Assembly: GCF_002115825.1 (NCBI RefSeq) | Contig: NZ_JFJZ01000045.1 | Coordinates: 1-35,735 of the forward strand | Source: Thalassospira sp. MCCC 1A01428 | GTDB taxonomy: Bacteria > Pseudomonadota > Alphaproteobacteria > Rhodospirillales > Thalassospiraceae | DNA: 35,735 nucleotides | Reading direction: 5' to 3' | In this document: positions 31,478-35,735 of the stretch, one piece after another | Layout of the letters: each line of letters opens with the position of its first letter | Position numbering within the stretch: the first letter of the stretch is position 1 | Translations under genes and position numbers: made by a program | Notes under the pieces: generated by a model | What the model was told of the DNA's origin: nothing | Databases searched by the model: none | The model's input: only the letters and a program-made list of their open reading frames with translations

Positions 31478-32044
31478 ATGAACACAAACATTAAAGGAAC
31501 TCCCGGCAACGGGATCAACGTCGGCGCATTGCGTGAGTTTGCAGATCAGGTCGCAGCAAAGCCCGCCGCAGGCATCGCGACGTTCGGCGTCGTGACAACC
31601 TGGGAGGGTGGCACCCGGACGCGTGCGCGAACCATGCCGCTCGTACTAGGTGACACGGCCTTGGCGCGCGGCTTTGTCATCGACGCGGACGAACCGGCAG
31701 AATTGCTCGGTACCGACACGGCCGCTAATCCACAAGAATTGATCCTGGCTGCGTTGAACGCATGCATGACTGCAACCTACGCGGCAAATGCGGCGGCAAT
31801 GAACATCGAGTTGCAATCGCTGACTATCCGCACGAAGGGAAGCCTCGATCTGAGAGGTTTTCTTGGAATCGATCCTGGGATCAATCCAGGGTACGACCAG
31901 GTCGAGTATGAGGTCGAAATGGAGTCGTCGGCGGATTCGGCGGCGCTGAAAGCATTGCACGCGCAGGTGCAGCGAACATCGCCGAATTACCACAACTTCG
32001 CGAGAGCCATTGATCTCAAGGCCAAGCTGACCATTCTCCAATGA
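31478..32044 (+). CDS. OsmC-like protein with a single cysteine
   Basis: 188 aa from the ATG at 31478, with GGGGGA upstream; an ATG overlapping the SDR stop at 31463 is an alternative. The fold marks are the N-terminal beta region and the helix LILAALNACMTATYAANAA with Cys96. OsmC/Ohr enzymes reduce organic hydroperoxides with two cysteines, but no second cysteine is present here. The protein may therefore act as a one-cysteine variant or have another role. It ends the cargo operon before a strong hairpin. Confidence 0.85.
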   Translation: MNTNIKGTPGNGINVGALREFADQVAAKPAAGIATFGVVTTWEGGTRTRARTMPLVLGDTALARGFVIDADEPAELLGTDTAANPQELILAALNACMTATYAANAAAMNIELQSLTIRTKGSLDLRGFLGIDPGINPGYDQVEYEVEMESSADSAALKALHAQVQRTSPNYHNFARAIDLKAKLTILQ

Positions 32045-32096
32045 TCGAGTCAGTGTTTCCCGTGGTTGGCTGACGGGAGGCCAAACCAGATGCGCT

Positions 32097-32123
32097 ATGA
32101 CGGAAGGTTCAACCTTCCGTCAT
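32097..32123 (+). terminator. Terminator-type palindrome after the cargo operon
   Basis: ATGACGGAAGGTT and AACCTTCCGTCAT (32097-32109 and 32111-32123) form a 27-base palindrome with a one-base centre, which folds as an 11-bp stem with a five-base loop 50 bases after the OsmC-like stop. There is no T tract, so it could also be an operator. Confidence 0.55.
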
Positions 32124-32144
32124 CACGTTCTCTGGAATACGCAG

Positions 32145-32263
32145 TGTCAATTTGAGGTATACCCTAACTGGATGTCAGGCAGAACCGCGCAGCTCCGTCA
32201 GAATAGAGTCTTCTTTCGCATTCTTTGACACATGCCCGCAAAGGTCATAGATTTCAGCCTGAC
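32145..32263. other. res recombination site (three subsites)
   Basis: Subsite I at 32145-32178 (TGTCAATTTGAGGTATACCC and a TGTCA copy at its right end) closely follows the Tn21/Tn1721 res I layout with the crossover near TATACC. Subsite II at about 32196-32230 begins CGTCAGAAT and ends in ATTCTTTGACA. Subsite III at about 32232-32263 ends in CCTGACA. Serine resolvase TnpR binds them to resolve cointegrates. Their boundaries are approximate. Confidence 0.65.
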
Positions 32264-32340
32264 AAAAGCAGGGCTTGAGGCGCAACGGAACAGAAAGTGC
32301 ACTTAGCCCCCTTGCTCACCTTCAACGCGGAGTTGTTCTG

Positions 32341-32949
32341 ATGACCTTTCTATGGGTTGGATTAGGGTTGGTAGTCGCCGGGCTGTGGTGGGGAACGGTT
32401 GTCTGGCGGCGGGAGCAGGCAGACCCTTGGATAAATCCACCAACTCCCGAGGCGCGGCGTTTGCTTCGAGCCGCGAGCCTGCATTTGCATTGCCACATTC
32501 TCGGCAGGCCTGCGGTAGACCAGGACGCGCCGTCGTTCGTTGGGGTAGATGCCCTCCAGGCACTTTATCTACGTGACGGGGTGATCTTTTTCGAGAAGGG
32601 GATCGCCACCTTGCCGGATGGAACCCAAGTCGAGCTGGGGGCACTCACTCATGAAGTGCTCGAAGTGCTTCGAGAAACCTACAGCGCCTTGGATGCCGCT
32701 TCAGCAGTGATCACTGACTATGCCACCACCTTCAATACTCCCGAAGAGTTAGAGAAGAGCGAGAATGAAATCCTGCGAAAGATCGCTGGCTACGGGAACA
32801 TGTACCCGATGCAGAGCGCGATCGCTCGACTGGCATTGTTACTCAATCTCGATCCCGACAAGAACGATGTTGGGATTGGCGGCAAAGTGTTGTGGGAGCG
32901 CATCCGCCGTTGGCGTTGGCCCGAGCGCCATTTCTCGGCGGAGCAGTAG
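32341..32949 (+). CDS. Unrecognised membrane-anchored protein between res and tnpR
   Basis: 202 aa from the ATG at 32341, with GCGGAG upstream. One N-terminal membrane helix (about 3-20, FLWVGLGLVVAGLWWGTVVW), then a soluble, acidic, largely helical region and a basic C-terminal tail rich in Arg and Trp (WERIRRWRWPERHF). The stop is two bases before the tnpR GTG, so the two are cotranscribed. In Tn21-type elements tnpR normally directly follows res, so this gene is an insertion into the transposition module. No function can be named. Confidence 0.6.
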   Translation: MTFLWVGLGLVVAGLWWGTVVWRREQADPWINPPTPEARRLLRAASLHLHCHILGRPAVDQDAPSFVGVDALQALYLRDGVIFFEKGIATLPDGTQVELGALTHEVLEVLRETYSALDAASAVITDYATTFNTPEELEKSENEILRKIAGYGNMYPMQSAIARLALLLNLDPDKNDVGIGGKVLWERIRRWRWPERHFSAEQ

Positions 32950-32951
32950 GC

Positions 32952-33512
32952 GTGCAGGGACATCGCATTGGCTACGTCCGGGTCAGCAGCTTCGACCAGA
33001 ACCCGGAACGCCAGCTGGAGGAGACCGAGGTGAGCAAGGTGTTCACCGACAAGGCCTCGGGCAAGGACACTCAGCGCCCCCAGCTCGAAGCGCTGCTGAG
33101 TTTCGTCCGCGAAGGTGACACCGTGGTAGTGCACAGCATGGATCGCCTGGCGCGCAACCTCGATGACCTGCGCCGCCTTGTGCAGAAGCTGACCCAGCGC
33201 GGCGTGCGTATCGAATTCCTGAAAGAGGGCCTAGTCTTCACCGGCGAGGACTCGCCGATGGCCAACCTCATGCTGTCGGTGATGGGTGCCTTCGCCGAGT
33301 TCGAGCGCGCCCTGATCCGCGAGCGGCAGCGTGAGGGTATCGCCTTGGCCAAGCAGCGTGGCGCGTACCGAGGCCGCAAGAAAGCCCTGTCCGATGAGCA
33401 GGCTGCTACCCTGCGGCAGCGAGCGACGGCCGGCGAGCCCAAGGCGCAGCTTGCCCGCGAGTTCAACATCAGCCGGGAAACCCTCTACCAGTACCTCCGC
33501 ACGGACGACTGA
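32952..33512 (+). CDS. tnpR: Transposon resolvase TnpR (serine recombinase)
   Basis: 186 aa from GTG at 32952, the start that gives the usual N-terminus VQGHRIGYVRVSS with the catalytic Ser12. Features: RVSSFDQNPERQL, the catalytic-core segment MDRLARNLDDLRRLVQ, MGAFAEFERALIRERQREG and a C-terminal helix-turn-helix (QLAREFNISRETLYQYL). Length is that of the Tn3 family. It acts at the res site upstream to resolve cointegrates formed during replicative transposition. tnpA begins three bases after its stop. Confidence 0.95.
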   Translation: MQGHRIGYVRVSSFDQNPERQLEETEVSKVFTDKASGKDTQRPQLEALLSFVREGDTVVVHSMDRLARNLDDLRRLVQKLTQRGVRIEFLKEGLVFTGEDSPMANLMLSVMGAFAEFERALIRERQREGIALAKQRGAYRGRKKALSDEQAATLRQRATAGEPKAQLAREFNISRETLYQYLRTDD

Positions 33513-33515
33513 TAC

Positions 33516-35735
33516 ATGCCGCGTCGCTTGATCCTCTCGGCCACGGAGCGGGACACCCTGCTTGCGTTGCCAGAAAGCCAGGATGACATGATCCGCTACT
33601 ACACCTTCAACGACTCCGACCTGTCGCTGATCCGCCAGCGGCGCGGCGACGCCAACCGCCTAGGCTTCGCGGTGCAGCTCAGCCTGCTGCGCTACCCCGG
33701 CTATGCGTTGGGCACCGACAGCGAGCCGCCCGAGCCGGTCATCCTGTGGGTGGCCAAGCAGGTTCAGGCCGACCCGGCGAGTTGGGCGAAGTACGGCGAA
33801 CGCGACGTGACCCGCCGCGAGCACGCCCATGAACTGCGCACCTACCTGCAACTGGCCCCGTTTGGCCTGTCCGACTTCCGCAACCTCGTGCGCGAGCTGA
33901 CCGAGTTGGCCCAGCAGACCGACAAGGGCTTGCTGCTGGCCAGCCAGGCTCTGGAGAGCCTGCGGCAGAAGCGGCGCATCCTGCCGGCGCTGAGCGTAAT
34001 TGATCGGGCCTGCTCGGAGGCCATTGCGCGGGCTAATCGGCGGGTCTACCGCGCCCTGGTCGAACCACTCACGGACTCGCACCGTGCCAAGCTGGACGAA
34101 CTGCTGAAGCTCAAGGCCGGCAGCAGCATCACCTGGTTGACCTGGCTGCGCCAGGCACCGCTGAAACCCAACTCTCGGCACATGCTTAAGCACATCGAGC
34201 GGCTGAAGACATTTCAGCTGGTGGACTTGCCCGAAGGGCTGGGCCGGCACATCCACCAGAACCGCCTGCTCAAGCTGGCCCGCGAAGGGGGGCAGATGAC
34301 GCCCAAAGACCTTGGCAAGTTCGAGCCGCAGCGGCGCTACGCGACCCTGGCCGCCGTAGTGCTGGAGAGCACCGCGACTGTGATTGATGAGTTGGTCGAT
34401 CTGCACGACCGCATCCTGGTCAAGCTGTTCAGCGGCGCGAAGCACAAGCATCAGCAGCAGTTCCAGAAGCAGGGCAAGGCGATCAATGACAAGGTGCGCC
34501 TGTACTCGAAGATCGGCCAGGCTCTGCTGGAGGCAAAGGAAAACGGCAGCGATCCGTACGCCGCCATCGAGGCGGTGATTCCCTGGGACGAATTCACCGA
34601 GAGCGTCAGCGAGGCCGAGCTGCTGGCCCGGCCGGAGGGCTTCGACCACCTACACCTGGTCGGCGAGAACTTCGCCACCCTGCGCCGTTACACGCCGGCC
34701 CTGCTGGAGGTGCTGGAACTGCGCGCTGCACCGGCCGCGCAAGGCGTGCTGGCGGCCGTGCAGACCCTGCGCGAGATGAACGCCGACAACCTGCGCAAGG
34801 TGCCGGCGGATGCCCCTACCGCCTTCATCAAGCCGCGCTGGAAGCCGCTGGTGATCACCCCGGAAGGCCACGACCGACGCTTCTACGAAATCTGCGCGCT
34901 GTCCGAGCTGAAGAACGCCCTGCGCTCCGGTGACATCTGGGTCAAGGGTTCACGGCAGTTCCGCGACTTCGACGACTACCTGCTGCCGGCAGAGAAGTTC
35001 GCCGCGCTCAAGCGGGAACAGGCCCTGCCCCTGGCGATCAACCCGAACAGCGACCAGTACCTGGAAGAGCGCTTACAGCTGCTGGACGAGCAGTTGGCCA
35101 CCGTAACCCGGCTGGCCAAGGACAACGAGCTGCCCGATGCCATCCTCACCGAGTCCGGGCTGAAGATCACCCCGCTGGATTCTGCGGTGCCCAATACCGC
35201 GCAGGCGCTGATCGACCAGACCAGTCAGCTGTTGCCGCGCATCAAGATCACCGAACTGCTGATGGATGTGGACGACTGGACGGGTTTCAGCCGCCACTTC
35301 ACCCACCTGAAGGACGGTGCCGAGGCCAAAGACAGGACATTGCTGCTGTCAGCAATCCTGGGCGATGCGATTAACCTCGGGCTGACCAAGATGGCCGAGT
35401 CGAGCCCCGGCCTGACCTACGCCAAGCTGTCCTGGCTGCAAGCCTGGCACATCCGCGACGAAACCTATTCGGCGGCCCTGGCCGAGCTGGTCAACCACCA
35501 GTACCGCCATGCCTTCGCCGCCCACTGGGGCGACGGCACCACCTCATCCTCCGATGGCCAGCGCTTCCGGGCGGGCGGCCGGGGCGAAAGCACCGGGCAC
35601 GTCAACCCGAAGTACGGCAGCGAGCCGGGGCGACTGTTCTACACCCATATCTCCGACCAGTACGCACCGTTCAGCACCCGCGTGGTGAATGTCGGCGTGC
35701 GTGACTCCACCTATGTGCTCGACGGCCTGCTGTAC
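33516..35735 (+). CDS. tnpA: Tn3-family transposase TnpA (3' end outside window)
   Basis: 740 codons are present of a protein that is about 990 aa in the family. The start [13 protein letters not shown] and the first 60 residues are of Tn21 type. The first catalytic Asp lies at about residue 673 in [14 protein letters not shown]; the second Asp and the Glu would lie beyond the window end. The frame stays open throughout, with no frameshift seen. It cuts at the 38-bp terminal repeats and joins them to the target in replicative transposition. Confidence 0.95.
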   Translation, partial: MPRRLILSATERDTLLALPESQDDMIRYYTFNDSDLSLIRQRRGDANRLGFAVQLSLLRYPGYALGTDSEPPEPVILWVAKQVQADPASWAKYGERDVTRREHAHELRTYLQLAPFGLSDFRNLVRELTELAQQTDKGLLLASQALESLRQKRRILPALSVIDRACSEAIARANRRVYRALVEPLTDSHRAKLDELLKLKAGSSITWLTWLRQAPLKPNSRHMLKHIERLKTFQLVDLPEGLGRHIHQNRLLKLAREGGQMTPKDLGKFEPQRRYATLAAVVLESTATVIDELVDLHDRILVKLFSGAKHKHQQQFQKQGKAINDKVRLYSKIGQALLEAKENGSDPYAAIEAVIPWDEFTESVSEAELLARPEGFDHLHLVGENFATLRRYTPALLEVLELRAAPAAQGVLAAVQTLREMNADNLRKVPADAPTAFIKPRWKPLVITPEGHDRRFYEICALSELKNALRSGDIWVKGSRQFRDFDDYLLPAEKFAALKREQALPLAINPNSDQYLEERLQLLDEQLATVTRLAKDNELPDAILTESGLKITPLDSAVPNTAQALIDQTSQLLPRIKITELLMDVDDWTGFSRHFTHLKDGAEAKDRTLLLSAILGDAINLGLTKMAESSPGLTYAKLSWLQAWHIRDETYSAALAELVNHQYRHAFAAHWGDGTTSSSDGQRFRAGGRGESTGHVNPKYGSEPGRLFYTHISDQYAPFSTRVVNVGVRDSTYVLDGLLY

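Larger units (their letters stand above)
29201..35735 (+). mobile_element. Tn3/Tn21-family transposon, right end outside window
   Basis: Begins with a Tn21-type terminal repeat at 29201 and runs past the window end inside tnpA. Order: cupin, tetR, SDR and osmC-like cargo, res, an unknown gene, tnpR, tnpA. Transposition genes point rightward. The target-site duplication cannot be checked without the right end. Confidence 0.85.

Noticed and set aside
33660..34649. Long open frame on the minus strand
   Set aside because: It lies wholly antisense to tnpA, has no known motif and arises from GC-rich codon bias.

Overview
The window looks like about 35.7 kb of a large mobile or conjugative plasmid from an alphaproteobacterium. 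This is inferred from an RPA-type replication initiator with iterons, a ParA/RHH pair of VirC1/VirC2 flavour, a MobC/relaxase operon, a DotI/IcmL-like protein, and many unrecognised plasmid genes of moderate GC. No ribosomal or core chromosomal gene is present. Species cannot be told from the sequence. Three blocks of different character are joined: a moderate-GC plasmid backbone (about 1-20,480), a GC-richer redox operon (about 20,600-29,190), and the left part of a GC-rich Tn3/Tn21-family transposon (29,201 to beyond the right edge).

Backbone, left part (1-7,300): the end of a fertility-inhibition-like gene, an SRAP abasic-site protein, two unknown genes (one a membrane protein with a degenerate NERD-like nuclease domain), a possible RHH protein coupled to a Toprim (primase-like) protein, an HTH protein ending in a DnaA N-domain-like segment, a membrane protein and a small HTH-like protein. 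Partition and replication (7,300-11,880): a 1.2 kb gene-free region holding a 290-bp duplication and about 18 palindromic 13-mers mostly phased at 25 bp (candidate centromere), then parA and an RHH partner, then the rep gene facing them, followed by an oriV with about 13 iterons, a 12-bp tandem AT repeat and a perfect DnaA box. Transfer (11,885-19,904): a leftward operon of small membrane protein, lytic transglycosylase and a 64-aa protein. It is divergent from a tightly coupled rightward operon of mobC, relaxase, an unknown gene, a type IA topoisomerase and a DotI/IcmL-like protein, with a candidate oriT between the two. Two further unknown genes follow. The membrane-spanning type IV secretion genes would have to lie outside the window.

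Redox block: after a 0.7 kb non-coding stretch with a remnant of an IS1380-type transposase come a leftward OmpR/histidine-kinase pair and a divergent operon. That operon encodes a PepSY protein, a ferric-reductase-like membrane flavocytochrome, an Asp/His-rich secreted protein, a DUF2271 protein carrying a possible flavinylation site, a PepSY-flavodoxin-reductase fusion and an ApbE flavin transferase. Together they look like a regulated transmembrane electron-transfer (metal or flavin reduction) system. A YkvA-like gene on the opposite strand closes the block.

Transposon: a 38-bp terminal inverted repeat of Tn21 type starts at 29,201, one or two bases from the ribosome binding site of the YkvA gene. 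Its cargo is a two-cupin ChrR-like protein, a TetR regulator, a short-chain dehydrogenase and an OsmC-like protein. Two matching TetR-type operators lie in front of the two transcription units. A three-part res site, an unknown 202-aa gene, tnpR and a tnpA cut off by the window end follow.
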